Positions 43,659 through 53,225 of a stretch of DNA of 64,000 bases are shown here, piece after piece. The stretch's first letter is position 1. Each line of letters starts with the position of its first letter. The notes below the pieces were generated by a model. The model worked only from the letters and a program-made list of their open reading frames with translations. It had not been told where the DNA came from and ran no database searches. Made by a program: the position numbers and the translations under genes. The stretch is from Posidoniimonas polymericola. GTDB taxonomy: Bacteria > Planctomycetota > Planctomycetia > Pirellulales > Lacipirellulaceae. The DNA lies in NCBI RefSeq assembly GCF_007859935.1, contig NZ_SJPO01000003.1, positions 516,827 through 580,826 on the forward strand, read 5' to 3'.

Positions 43659-43978
43659 GGGGTAGGGCAGCCTTTCTCGGGGGCCGAAGCCATCGCATCG
43701 AGACCGAACGAGCTTCTAGAAGTCGCCGGCTTTCAACTCTCTAATCTCTGAGGTAGCGCAGCCTGCCTGCTTCGACGGTGACGCTTCTTCTTGCCCTATT
43801 TGACTGGGCCAGCACGGCCAAGTAGCTTATAGCGGATGACCGCTGGCGAGATTGAAGCGGTCAGAGATCGTCTTCCCCCGCCTCCTCCAATCCATCGAGC
43901 AGCTGCGTGTGCTGAAGTTTCGGATGTGCTTCCGCACCGGCGGCGATTGGACGCGACTCTTCTTCCAAGCAGACTTTA

Positions 43979-46900
43979 ATGAATCAATCGCGTCTCGCGG
44001 TCACTCGTAGAATCAGCTTCGTGACCGGGTGTTCGTTTCTGGCGGGTCTACTAGCGTGCATCTTGCCGTCTGCCGCGTGGGCGGTCGAAACCGCTTGGCG
44101 GATCCCGTCGACCGGCTCCGACTGGCTGCTCGATCCGAACGACTGGCTCGGCGATGTGCCGAACGGCCCGGGCGACGTGGCTCGCTTGTTTGGCGCTAGT
44201 GGGCCGATGGTCGATGCGAGTGTGTCCCAGCCGGTCACCGTCGGCGAGCTGAAGTTCAGCGGCCACAGCAGCGTTGTCCTCGATGGCGAGGGGGGCATAA
44301 CTCTCGACAATCTGGCCGGAGCCTCTGCAATTATCTCGGCCATCGCCAACAGCAACGGCAGAACGTTCAACGTCGCCACGCCGATTATCGTCGCCGCGCA
44401 GAACCCCCTGGAGCTGGAAGCGAATTCGTTCGCGTCCGTAGTGCTTTCCGGGGGAGTGACCATGCAGGACGGCGCGCTGCGCAAGGTTGGTGACGGGACG
44501 GTCGTGCTGGCGAGCGAGTTCAGCGGCCTGACCGGCGGTGTTGACATCGAGGCGGGCGAGCTGCGGCTTGAGCGGACGCAGATCCTCGCGCACACCGCGG
44601 CGACCGTCGCGCCGGGCGGGACGCTGAAAATTGTATCGCCGTTCGACACGGGCGAACTCCCTGGCAGTCGATACTCGTTGCCAAGCCTGAATCTCAACGG
44701 CGGCACGCTTCAGGCGGCGGTCCCGCTGCACCCCATCGGCAGCGTGGAGGCCGATGTCAATCTCTCGCTGCTTAGCGACAACACCATCAAGTCGGCCGGT
44801 CGCACGAAACTTATCCTGAGGGGCTCGATTACAGGTGACGGCGGGCTTTCTTTTCTCCACTCAGGTGAGAACCGGGAGGCGACGTTTCCCACCGCTCTAA
44901 CGGCCTACATCGATTTCATTGGAGACGCTGACTACACGGGGCACACCGTCATCGGTGCCGGCGTGTCGCTGCACATGATCAATGGCGCGCAGCTCGGCGA
45001 TACCGTCGGCGTGACGCGGGTGATGGGTGGGCAGCTGGTGCTGACCGGCGGTGGTCGCGGCGAGCGGATCTCTGTTGATCGCGGCAGGCTTGTCCTCTCC
45101 GAAGCAGAGGTCCCCTATGGTCACGAGATCACGATCCGATCGGGGCGGCTTAGTGGCGAGGGGCAATCCAGCTTGGCGACGCCGGTGATTCTCTCGACGG
45201 ACGTGCAGTACAGCGAGGGGATCATTCTCGGCGAGTATTCGACCCCTGATGGTTTCTTGCTGCAGGGCAGTGTCAGCGGAACGGGGTCCGTTGGCATTAT
45301 GAACAAAGTCGGACTGCAGGCCGGGCTCTCCGCGCGGGGAAACCTCTACTCTTACTACCGCGGCGACGCGGAGCTCTCGGGGCCGGTGGAACTCGCGGGC
45401 GAGGCCTTCGTCGAACAGGGCGTGTTGCGACTGTCCGGCGACCATGACCTCTCTTCCACGCCGTTTCGGCTGGCGCCGACGCACGCGGTCCCCGGAGCCA
45501 ACCTGGTCGTGGCCGGTCAGGTCAGCATTGGCGAGCTGGTGCTCGACACTGGCGATATCGGTGGGGACGACGGCTCCGACTTCACGGCGGTATTGGTCGA
45601 AGAGGGGGCGACGCTGAACCTCACCAGTGGCGTGCAGTTCCGCGGCGGCAAGCTGAGCGGTAACTTCACCGGTCAGAAAACCCTCGTCAAGCAGGGAGCG
45701 GCCTCGGGTTACCTGGCTGACGGCGCGGCGTCCAGTTTTCAACGCATCGACCTTGAGGAAGGCCGTCTGGTCATCGAAGGCGGCGCGGGCCCTTCGCCCG
45801 CCGCGATCTACTTGAGTCCGCATGAGACCACCCGACTCGAGTTGAAGAATACCGGCGCCTACAGCGGGGCCGTCTATCTCAACAGCGTGCCGGGGCGTCA
45901 TGGCGCCGTTGTCTCGGTGGGCTCCGGCTCGGTATTCGACGGCGTGCTTGACTTGGGTACCGGCGTCGGAGAAGTCGGAGGCATTCTCGGCCCAAACGCT
46001 TCGATCCAGGGCGCGGGTATTAGGCTGGGGGGCGTCGTCCGGGGAGGCAATCACACCTACGGCGGCGCGACCGAACTGGTTGGCGGGGGGGTGTCACTGA
46101 TCGACTCGGGCAGACTCAGCTCGACCAGCGGCATCGTCGGCGGGCCGGGGGCGAGCCTAGAGCTCGACAACTCCGGCGAGGCCGCCCTCTCAGACCGCCT
46201 GCCGGACGGCGTGCCGATCTTGTCGAACGGGATGACCGTATCGCTCATCGGACGGAGCGGCGCGCCGGTTTCCGAGAACATCGGCCAAGTGACGGCCTCC
46301 TACGGCACGAGCGGCCTGGACGCTCAGGCGCCAACCGCCGCCGAAACCTCCGCGGTGCTACGCGTTGACTCTCTGGTTCGGCAACCGGGCGCGGCGGTCG
46401 CCTTCTCGACTGGCCCCACCGCTCGGATCATGCTCGACAACGCCCCGGCGCTCGACGATGGGCTCATCGGCGGCTGGGCGCTGGCCAACGGAGAGCTGGC
46501 CACCTACGGCCCCAATGGCGTGGTCCCCTACAGCGAGATCCACAGCTACGCGACCGAGTTGGCGTCCGCGACGAGCAGCGACAACGTCCGACTCCAGAAC
46601 AGCGGCACGCTGAACGGCGACTCACTCATCAACTCGCTCACCACTGCAGGCGGCGAGGTCGACCTCGCTGGCTATCGGCTGACGATCGGCAGCGGCGCCC
46701 TGTCGGGACGCTCTCTATCACGCGTGCTAGGAGAGGGGGAGTTGACCGTCGGCAGCGAAGCGGGCGGCGAGCTCCTCGCTTCCGGCGGCGGTAAGATTGA
46801 GGTTAGCATCGTTGACGGGGCTGCCGGCCCAGTTGGGCTGACGGTGGTTTCGGGCGACCTGCGCCTCTCCGGCGCCAATACCTACACCGGCCCTACGACA

Positions 46901-48736
46901 GTAAACAACGGCGCGCGGTTATTCGTGGACCACGATGAGGCTCTCCCCGACGGCGGCGACGTGGCGGTCAACGGCGGATACCTTTCGCTGCTGACTGGCG
47001 GAGACTCGGCCCGTTCAGTAGGACGGCTTGAAGTACGCGGCTCGGGCAATCTTCGAGGCGAGAGCTTAGCCAGGCCTCAGGTCACGCCCAGCAGCATTCT
47101 GCTCGAGTCGGGCTCGATCTCAGCGCTCGATCTCGTCGGCGACGGGCCACTCAGGAAGGTCGGTTCGGGGGTAGCCGATTACTCGACCACGCTGCGTTTG
47201 TACACCGGGCCGATCACGATCGAGGGCGGTGTGCTCGACTCGTACTATTCGCCGGATCCCACTGGGGCGGTGTCGCCCGCTGCCATCACGATCGAGACCG
47301 GGGGCACGCTGCAGGTCGGGTCGGATACTACCCTCGCGAAACGGCCGTTGCGATTCGACGGGGGCGTACTCTTCATGGAGGACGCCGGCGGGGTGTCGGC
47401 GTCCATCGAACTGCTTCCGGGGGGCGGGACCATCAGGGGCGGCGAGAGGACCACCGAGATCACGAGCCCGGTTTCCGGAGAAGGAGACCTTGTGATCCAA
47501 GCGGGCGTCGGGCGCGAGGCGTTGATGCTGCTCAATGCCGATTTTGCCGCCTTGGGTGGCGAGCTCCGGCTGACCGGCGGCCCTATTAGACTCGGTCAAC
47601 AGTTTCGGTACGAGAAGCCGCTGACGCTCGCCGCGTCCCGCGTGACAACATCGGGTGGCGCCCCGTTCGGCGAGGCCGTTGTGACGGTTCCGGCCGAGTC
47701 GCAGCTGATTGTCGACCGGCCGCTCCACGCCAACCTAAACCTTGCGGGAGGTGTGCTTCAGTTGAGTGCCGCCGCGGCCTCGCTTAGTGGAACGCAACGG
47801 GTGGCGGGCTACTCGCACCTGTTCATCTCCGGCAGCGCCAAATCACCCGAGACGCGCGCCTCGGTCGCCGGGGAGATCCATCTCGATGTTGGCTCCCACC
47901 TGGTCGTTGCGCAGGCGCCCGGCAGCGGCGTCAACGGGAACGTGGGGTTGTTCCAGGAGCGGGTGAAGATCGAGTCGGACCTGATCGTCCACGGGGTCGC
48001 GACGTTGACGTCGTTTGACTGCCTCGTGGAGCTGGCCGGCGCGTTGTCTCCCGCTTCGGCCTACGCCGAGCTGCGGCTCGAAGGAAACGACACCTTCGAG
48101 TTCAATGGCTCGATTGAGCTTGCGGAAGGGACGACGCTCGCGCTTGTTGGGGACGGAACGCCGGCGGGCGTCATGCTCAGTGGCGCGACCAGCAGTCTGG
48201 CGGGGAGTGGTCAGTTCATTGGCGATGTCGTGCTCGCTGGTGGCGCCTCTGTGTCGCCAGGGGACTCGCCCGGCGTGTTGTCGATCGATGGCTCGCTGAC
48301 GTTCGGGCCTGGAGCCGTGTACCAGTGGGAGATTGCCGACGCGCTCGGCGTCGCCGGTGTCCAGCACGGGTGGGACCTCCTGGCGGTGAGTGAGCAGCTT
48401 CTGGTCCAGAGCACTCCCGAGGAACCGGCAGTCATCCGCGTCGCCTCGGTTGTGGACGGCGGGCCGCTCGGCACGGTCGATCACTGGGACCCCAGCCAAT
48501 CGCAGAGCTGGCTCATCGCAACTGCGGCGAGCATCGAAGGTTTTGATCGGAGCTTGTTCGTGGTGGACGCCGGGCCATTTGAGAGCGCTTTGGGCATGCC
48601 GGCTGCTGCGCAGTTCACCGTGCAGCAGCAAGGAGAGACGCTCCTGCTGGTGTATACGGCCCCCGAGCCTGCTGCGACGCTGTTGGTTTGTCTGCTCCTG
48701 GGAGCGTCGGGTTGGCAGCGGCGGCGCCGCTGGTGA
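43979..48736 (+). CDS. Very large beta-helix (autotransporter-strand type) PEP-CTERM surface protein
   Basis: A 1585-aa exported protein. The signal peptide (residues 15-36) ends in AAWA. The body is a long series of beta-strand units of the autotransporter-associated type, clearest at LRLSGANTYTGPTTVNNGARLFV near residue 960 and TLQVGSDTTLAKRPLRF. There is no outer-membrane barrel; instead it ends YTAPEPAATLLVCLLLGASG...RRRRW, a PEP-CTERM anchor. Composition is Gly/Ser/Ala/Leu-rich and Lys-poor. The ATG at 43979 has no obvious SD. Second giant PEP-CTERM gene within 10 kb, but its body is not an obvious copy of the 38717-42691 product. Confidence 0.88.
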   Translation: MNQSRLAVTRRISFVTGCSFLAGLLACILPSAAWAVETAWRIPSTGSDWLLDPNDWLGDVPNGPGDVARLFGASGPMVDASVSQPVTVGELKFSGHSSVVLDGEGGITLDNLAGASAIISAIANSNGRTFNVATPIIVAAQNPLELEANSFASVVLSGGVTMQDGALRKVGDGTVVLASEFSGLTGGVDIEAGELRLERTQILAHTAATVAPGGTLKIVSPFDTGELPGSRYSLPSLNLNGGTLQAAVPLHPIGSVEADVNLSLLSDNTIKSAGRTKLILRGSITGDGGLSFLHSGENREATFPTALTAYIDFIGDADYTGHTVIGAGVSLHMINGAQLGDTVGVTRVMGGQLVLTGGGRGERISVDRGRLVLSEAEVPYGHEITIRSGRLSGEGQSSLATPVILSTDVQYSEGIILGEYSTPDGFLLQGSVSGTGSVGIMNKVGLQAGLSARGNLYSYYRGDAELSGPVELAGEAFVEQGVLRLSGDHDLSSTPFRLAPTHAVPGANLVVAGQVSIGELVLDTGDIGGDDGSDFTAVLVEEGATLNLTSGVQFRGGKLSGNFTGQKTLVKQGAASGYLADGAASSFQRIDLEEGRLVIEGGAGPSPAAIYLSPHETTRLELKNTGAYSGAVYLNSVPGRHGAVVSVGSGSVFDGVLDLGTGVGEVGGILGPNASIQGAGIRLGGVVRGGNHTYGGATELVGGGVSLIDSGRLSSTSGIVGGPGASLELDNSGEAALSDRLPDGVPILSNGMTVSLIGRSGAPVSENIGQVTASYGTSGLDAQAPTAAETSAVLRVDSLVRQPGAAVAFSTGPTARIMLDNAPALDDGLIGGWALANGELATYGPNGVVPYSEIHSYATELASATSSDNVRLQNSGTLNGDSLINSLTTAGGEVDLAGYRLTIGSGALSGRSLSRVLGEGELTVGSEAGGELLASGGGKIEVSIVDGAAGPVGLTVVSGDLRLSGANTYTGPTTVNNGARLFVDHDEALPDGGDVAVNGGYLSLLTGGDSARSVGRLEVRGSGNLRGESLARPQVTPSSILLESGSISALDLVGDGPLRKVGSGVADYSTTLRLYTGPITIEGGVLDSYYSPDPTGAVSPAAITIETGGTLQVGSDTTLAKRPLRFDGGVLFMEDAGGVSASIELLPGGGTIRGGERTTEITSPVSGEGDLVIQAGVGREALMLLNADFAALGGELRLTGGPIRLGQQFRYEKPLTLAASRVTTSGGAPFGEAVVTVPAESQLIVDRPLHANLNLAGGVLQLSAAAASLSGTQRVAGYSHLFISGSAKSPETRASVAGEIHLDVGSHLVVAQAPGSGVNGNVGLFQERVKIESDLIVHGVATLTSFDCLVELAGALSPASAYAELRLEGNDTFEFNGSIELAEGTTLALVGDGTPAGVMLSGATSSLAGSGQFIGDVVLAGGASVSPGDSPGVLSIDGSLTFGPGAVYQWEIADALGVAGVQHGWDLLAVSEQLLVQSTPEEPAVIRVASVVDGGPLGTVDHWDPSQSQSWLIATAASIEGFDRSLFVVDAGPFESALGMPAAAQFTVQQQGETLLLVYTAPEPAATLLVCLLLGASGWQRRRRW

Positions 48737-49296
48737 TGCGCCACGCCCTGCTGGGGCAAGCCACCCGTGAACACGCCCCTCTTTTCGGTTGGCGGCCTTA
48801 GTGACTTGGCGGTTCGTTCTCTTGGTCCTGCTCCCTAGGCGGGGCCGAACCGGGGGCTAACGCCCCGCTGCTGATGGGCCATCACGGTGGGAGGTCCATC
48901 GTGCGGCTATCAAGCACCTGCTCACATTTCGTGGTAGAGAATCGCCGCCTTGCGTGGTCCAATAGGGGGCTAAGCAGATCGCAGGTTAAAGCCTGGTTCT
49001 ACGCCCGAACTCACCAGCTGCCGGCGGAAGCCGGCAGTTTGGGTAGTGCTGCGCGCTCGCATGGATCCGCTGTGCGAGCGGGGCCGCCCTCCGGCTTCCG
49101 CGGGAGGTTACTTGGGGATGAGAACGCGCGGGGGTTTTGTCCCCTCGGCTCGAAGTTTCGGACAAAACCTGGAGGGCAGGGCAGCAGCAGGAGGAGCGAG
49201 AAACACTGCCATAGCAGCGTGAAACGGCCGCCCAATGGGGCTCGGAGCTGAGCCGCTGAAAATGGAGCCGGACTAAACCGTTTGGGTCAGCCCCGG
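48737..49296. other. Gene-free gap with nested inverted repeats
   Basis: A 560-bp gap. CTGCCGG/CCGGCAG (49018-49037) and CGCTCGCA/TGCGAGCG (49054-49080) are adjacent hairpins. CGGAAGCCGG (49025) is inverted at 49091 (CCGGCTTCCG), enclosing both. A GGGGC-TAAC-GCCCC hairpin sits near 48853. The sequence looks like a dispersed intergenic repeat, not a gene. Confidence 0.5.
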
Positions 49297-49653
49297 CTAG
49301 CCGAGCAGGTCGAGCTGGTTGCCGGCGTCGCCTTTGGGGTCGCGGACCCGGCGGGGTTCGCGTGGTTGTTCGGAAGCGTGTTGGTCGTCGGGCGAGGAGT
49401 GTTCGTCGGCGTCGTGCTCGCCGTCGGGCGGGGCCTCCCACATGCGGCGGCCGTCGGCGTCGCGGTCCTCGGTGGCCTGGTCCTCCTCGGTGGTGCCGAT
49501 GCCCGAGGCCGCGTCGGCGTGGTTGTCGGCGTCGACCCGTTTGTCCTGGGCGGCGCCTTCGCGGGCGGAGCGCTCGGTCTCCGAGCCCTTGGTCTGCGAG
49601 AGGGGCGCTCCGGCAGCGCTGCCGAGGACGCCCCCCATGGGTCCGATGCTCAT
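49297..49653 (-). CDS. Small planctomycete-type conserved hypothetical protein
   Basis: A 118-aa hydrophilic protein of biased composition: N-terminal MSIGPMGGVLGSAAGAPLSQTKGSE, then an acidic Asp/Glu/Arg-rich middle including DRDADGRRMWEAP. No signal peptide, membrane segment or cysteine. The DADGRR(M/L)WEAP stretch and the QTKGS N-terminus match a family I recall from planctomycete genomes, of unknown function. ATG at 49653 has GGGAG upstream. Probably disordered in isolation. Confidence 0.75.
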   Translation of the reverse strand: MSIGPMGGVLGSAAGAPLSQTKGSETERSAREGAAQDKRVDADNHADAASGIGTTEEDQATEDRDADGRRMWEAPPDGEHDADEHSSPDDQHASEQPREPRRVRDPKGDAGNQLDLLG

Positions 49654-49787
49654 ACCACTAGCTCCCGTAGGCTGTTGGCTGTCAGCTATCGGCTATCGGT
49701 CAGCCAGGCCGCCGGCCATGAGGGGGCGGAAGGTTGCCGAACGCCAGTCGCGGACGAGTTGGTTGTCTCACTACCTCCAATGAAAAC

Positions 49788-52700
49788 TTACCTTCTCTGG
49801 GCGGCCGCGTCGGGGAGTTGGGCGGGGCGGGTGAGCGGTTGCGGGCGGAAGTCTTTCTGGAGCTGCTGGAACACATTGCTCACCAGCGGCACGGGCTCAT
49901 TCGTTACAACCGCTTCGTCCATCTTGCCGGTAACGCGGATTTTGAACAGCTGCTCGCTCGCCTGGCCGGCGAGCGTGCGGAGAACGGGGGCGGCCAGGCC
50001 GTTGCGGCCCACCATCGTGTGGAAAACCAAGTTGAGCTGGCGGTCGAGGTTGGCCTCGCCGCGGCCGTACAGGCTGATGGCGTCGCCCTCGAGGTCGAGG
50101 TGCTCGAAGAGGATGTCGTCGCCCTGCATGGTGAAGTCGGCGGTGACCGTGTTGAAGGCGGTCGAGTCGACCGGGCGGTTGCGGAGCACCTTGAGCATGG
50201 ACACCAGCAGCGGCAGCTCGTACAGGTCGGCCTCGGTCGCCTGCAGGCGGCCGGCGCCGGTCATGCCGTAGATGGTGTTGCCCGAGCCCTGCACGGTGAC
50301 CTCGCCGCTGAGCTTGCCGGTGATGCCGCTGGCGTTGTGGAGGTAGTCGGTGTTGAGGCGGCCGAGGTCGACCGCGGTGAGCTGCACCTGCATGCCGTAC
50401 TGGGAGGGCAGGCCGAGCACGGCGTGGCCGTCCATCGTCACGACGCCGCCGTACCCCTGGGCGGTGATCGGGCGGGGCTGGCCGCGGTTGATCTCCGCGA
50501 CGCCGCGTCCCAGGCGGCAGATGTTCTGGTCGCAGAAGATCGGGCCGGTGACCTTGGTCAGCTGCATGCCGTTCCACATCAGGCTGTCGAGTTGGAGCTC
50601 GCCGAACGAGTGTCCGCTGGCGCCGGCGCCGTTGCCGGTCACGCGGACCGTGCCGTAGATGTCGTCGACCCGCACGCCGGCGTTGACGTCCAGCTGCACG
50701 CAGTCGACAAACACGTCCCAGGCCGACTGGATCGGCTGGCTGGGGTCGCCGTTGTGGCTGAACGAGAGCCGGCCGTCGTGCACGCCGATGCCGCCCTGCG
50801 GCTCGAGGCAGTCGATCACTTTCTTGAGGCCGAGCGGCGCGGCCGCTCGGAAGTCGGCGTTGATCGCCAGCCGCTCGACGTTCACCTGCAGCAGGTCGAA
50901 CTTCCAGCCGCCGCCGGTCAGCTTCTGGTACTCGCCGTCCGCCATCAGGTGGGTCGGCCCGTGCCGGGCGCGGGCGTCGTTGAAGCGGATGCTGTCGTCG
51001 TTGATCTCGAACTCGCCCTCGATCGCGTCGAGGCGGTACTGGAAGAACCGCGGCTGCATAGAGACCGTCTGGCCCTGGGGCTGCACGGTGAGCTTGACCT
51101 GCGGCTTGGGTTCGCCCGAAAGGTAGTGGATGTGGCTCTGGAAGTTGACGCGGCCGGCCGGCTGGAGCGACGCCCAGGCGGATTGCTCCTCGTCGGTGAG
51201 CGAGGAGCGGAGGGTCTCGTCGAGCGGCACGCCGGCGCCGTTGATGGCGAGCTCGAGGCGGGGCGGGTCCTCGCCTTCGTAAAAGGCTCCGGCGGCGGTG
51301 AGCATCGCGCCGCCGCTTTCGCCGCGGCTGCGCAGTTCGGTGAAGGTCCACTGCTTGCCGCGCTGCTCGACCCGGCCGGTCAGGCGGCGGATGGGGTAGG
51401 GGAACTTCTCGAAGCGGACCGAGGCGTCGTGGATCAAGAGGTCGGTGGTGAGTTCGGGCTCGGGCTGCGCGAGCGAGTCACGCCGCATCGTCCACACGAT
51501 GCCGAACTCCCCCTCGGGGTGCAGCGAGTCGAGCACGCGGCCCGCCTTGGGGGGCAGGGCGGCCAGCAGCCTCGGCGTCACGCGCATGGCGTTGCTGCTG
51601 ACGCGGAGGACGCCCGGGGGGCACTCGCCGCGGCGTTCGGGGGGAAGGGGGAGTCCTTGAAACTCGCCGGCGATCTGCACCGCCCGGCCCTCCCCCTGCG
51701 CGTTGAGCGACAGCACCAGCCGCGACTTGTCCTTGGTCTGTTTGTCGACAAAGCGGAGCGAGCCGGTCCCGCCGGTGAGCCGGTAGGGGAACTTCTTGTT
51801 GTCCTCGAACGAAAGGTTGTGCCCGTCGATCTTCACGTCGGACCAGACCCGGCCGGGGGCGGTCCAGAAGTAGGCCGTGGCGTCGACCTCGCCGGCGGGG
51901 TCGAACCGCTCCCAGCCCCGTTTGAGCGAGTCGGGCAGCACGCGGTAGACGTCGTTGTTGAGTTCGAGTTTGAGCGCCTTCAGCCAGCCCGCCGCGCGGG
52001 CCTCGGGGCCCCAGCCGAGCACGTTGATCGCGGCGCTGAGCTCGGCGGCGCCGTTGTTGGCGGTCGCCTGCTTGATCCGCACGCCGGCCTGGTCGCACTT
52101 GCCGCGGAGGTCGACCTCGGTCATCTGCTTGGGGAGCAGCGGGTGCGAGAGCGTCCCCTTGCTGACGTGGAAGTCGCACAGCCAGTCGATCGGCGCCGCT
52201 GGCGAGAGGCGTTTGAGCGTGGTCCGCGAGTCGAGCTTGGCGTCCAGGTCGAGGCCCGCCAGCAGCAGCGTGGGGACGCCCGGCGCGGCCATCAGCCGCT
52301 GCGTCGTGACGCCGAGCTGCGAGACGTCGATCGTCAGGTCGAGCCGCCCGCCGTCGGAGTCGACGGCGCCCTGCACGCGGACCAGCTTGGCGAGGGTGTC
52401 CTCGGCCTGGCCCTCGATGGTGATCTGCTGGACCCCGGCGGCCGCGCCCGGCTCGGCCGGGCCGCTGGTGATCTTGAGGTCGACGTTGCGGAGCGTAACC
52501 GGTTCGGCCTCCGGTTTGCGAGAATCCGACAACGCGATGGTCGCGTCGTGGATGTGGACGGGCAGGCCGCTGGGGCCGGAGTCGCTGGGGGCGGGGCGGA
52601 GCCGCTCGAAGTTCCACGCGCCGTCGGCTTGGCGCACGGCGCTCAGCCGCGGGCGGATCAACTCGATCCGCTCGAACTTCGGCTGACGGGTGGTGATCGC

Positions 52701-53006
52701 CTCGGCGTCGATCTCGCCGACCAGCCGCAGCTCGGGGATCTCGAGCATACGGACCGCCGGGCCGCCCGGCTGGGGCTCGTCGATCTCGATGCCGCTGACG
52801 ACGACCCCGCTGCCGCGGACGTAGCGGGCGCTGCCGACGTGGACGTCGAGCTCCGCGTACTGCCCGGCCAGGTACTGCTGGGCGTAGCGGGTGATCTCCT
52901 CGTCGAGCTTGAAGTAGAGGTAGCCGCCGACCGTCACCGCCAGCACGAGCGCAATCCCAGCGCCCCACTTAAAGCAGCTCCAGCAGAATTTGACGACTCG
53001 GCCCAA
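49788..53006 (-). CDS. AsmA/YhdP-like envelope protein
   Basis: A 1072-aa protein with one N-terminal membrane helix (about residues 13-32) and a very long beta-rich periplasmic part. It begins IDEPQPGGPAVRMLEIPELRLVGEIDA, the AsmA-type entry, and repeats similar strands (LELAINGAGVPLDETLR, FEINDDSIRFNDARARHG). The C-terminal ADLYELPLLVSMLKVLRNRPVDSTAFNTVTADFTMQGDDILFEHLDLEGDAI is the typical AsmA_2 closing region. AsmA-like proteins bridge the envelope to move phospholipids or assemble outer-membrane proteins; that role is by family. Monocistronic, divergent from the serine hydrolase. Confidence 0.88.
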   Translation of the reverse strand: MGRVVKFCWSCFKWGAGIALVLAVTVGGYLYFKLDEEITRYAQQYLAGQYAELDVHVGSARYVRGSGVVVSGIEIDEPQPGGPAVRMLEIPELRLVGEIDAEAITTRQPKFERIELIRPRLSAVRQADGAWNFERLRPAPSDSGPSGLPVHIHDATIALSDSRKPEAEPVTLRNVDLKITSGPAEPGAAAGVQQITIEGQAEDTLAKLVRVQGAVDSDGGRLDLTIDVSQLGVTTQRLMAAPGVPTLLLAGLDLDAKLDSRTTLKRLSPAAPIDWLCDFHVSKGTLSHPLLPKQMTEVDLRGKCDQAGVRIKQATANNGAAELSAAINVLGWGPEARAAGWLKALKLELNNDVYRVLPDSLKRGWERFDPAGEVDATAYFWTAPGRVWSDVKIDGHNLSFEDNKKFPYRLTGGTGSLRFVDKQTKDKSRLVLSLNAQGEGRAVQIAGEFQGLPLPPERRGECPPGVLRVSSNAMRVTPRLLAALPPKAGRVLDSLHPEGEFGIVWTMRRDSLAQPEPELTTDLLIHDASVRFEKFPYPIRRLTGRVEQRGKQWTFTELRSRGESGGAMLTAAGAFYEGEDPPRLELAINGAGVPLDETLRSSLTDEEQSAWASLQPAGRVNFQSHIHYLSGEPKPQVKLTVQPQGQTVSMQPRFFQYRLDAIEGEFEINDDSIRFNDARARHGPTHLMADGEYQKLTGGGWKFDLLQVNVERLAINADFRAAAPLGLKKVIDCLEPQGGIGVHDGRLSFSHNGDPSQPIQSAWDVFVDCVQLDVNAGVRVDDIYGTVRVTGNGAGASGHSFGELQLDSLMWNGMQLTKVTGPIFCDQNICRLGRGVAEINRGQPRPITAQGYGGVVTMDGHAVLGLPSQYGMQVQLTAVDLGRLNTDYLHNASGITGKLSGEVTVQGSGNTIYGMTGAGRLQATEADLYELPLLVSMLKVLRNRPVDSTAFNTVTADFTMQGDDILFEHLDLEGDAISLYGRGEANLDRQLNLVFHTMVGRNGLAAPVLRTLAGQASEQLFKIRVTGKMDEAVVTNEPVPLVSNVFQQLQKDFRPQPLTRPAQLPDAAAQRR

Positions 53007-53225
53007 CGGATGATCTCCAAGCGGTTCTTAAGACCGCGCAGCGGCGATGGTTTTTCTCCCGAGAGAGGCGCGGATAGTAGGGGCCTGCTGTGCGCCCGGT
53101 CAAGGCGCCTTCTGGCGGTGCTAGCACGGGAGGTAGCCGGGATTTCAGTCGAATCAGCCACGCCGAACGGTTCTAATGATAGCCCCCACCCATCCTGACA
53201 CCACACCGCCGCCCCGAGCAGCCCA

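Noticed and set aside
43660-43978. Frame just before the 43979 start reading as a possible small protein
   Set aside because: It has no start codon with SD support and runs in a different frame from the following gene; treated as leader DNA.
49734-53198. Plus-strand 1154-aa open frame
   Set aside because: Antisense shadow of the AsmA-like gene; composition is Val/Leu/Arg/His repeats typical of reverse-strand frames in GC-rich genes, with no domain.
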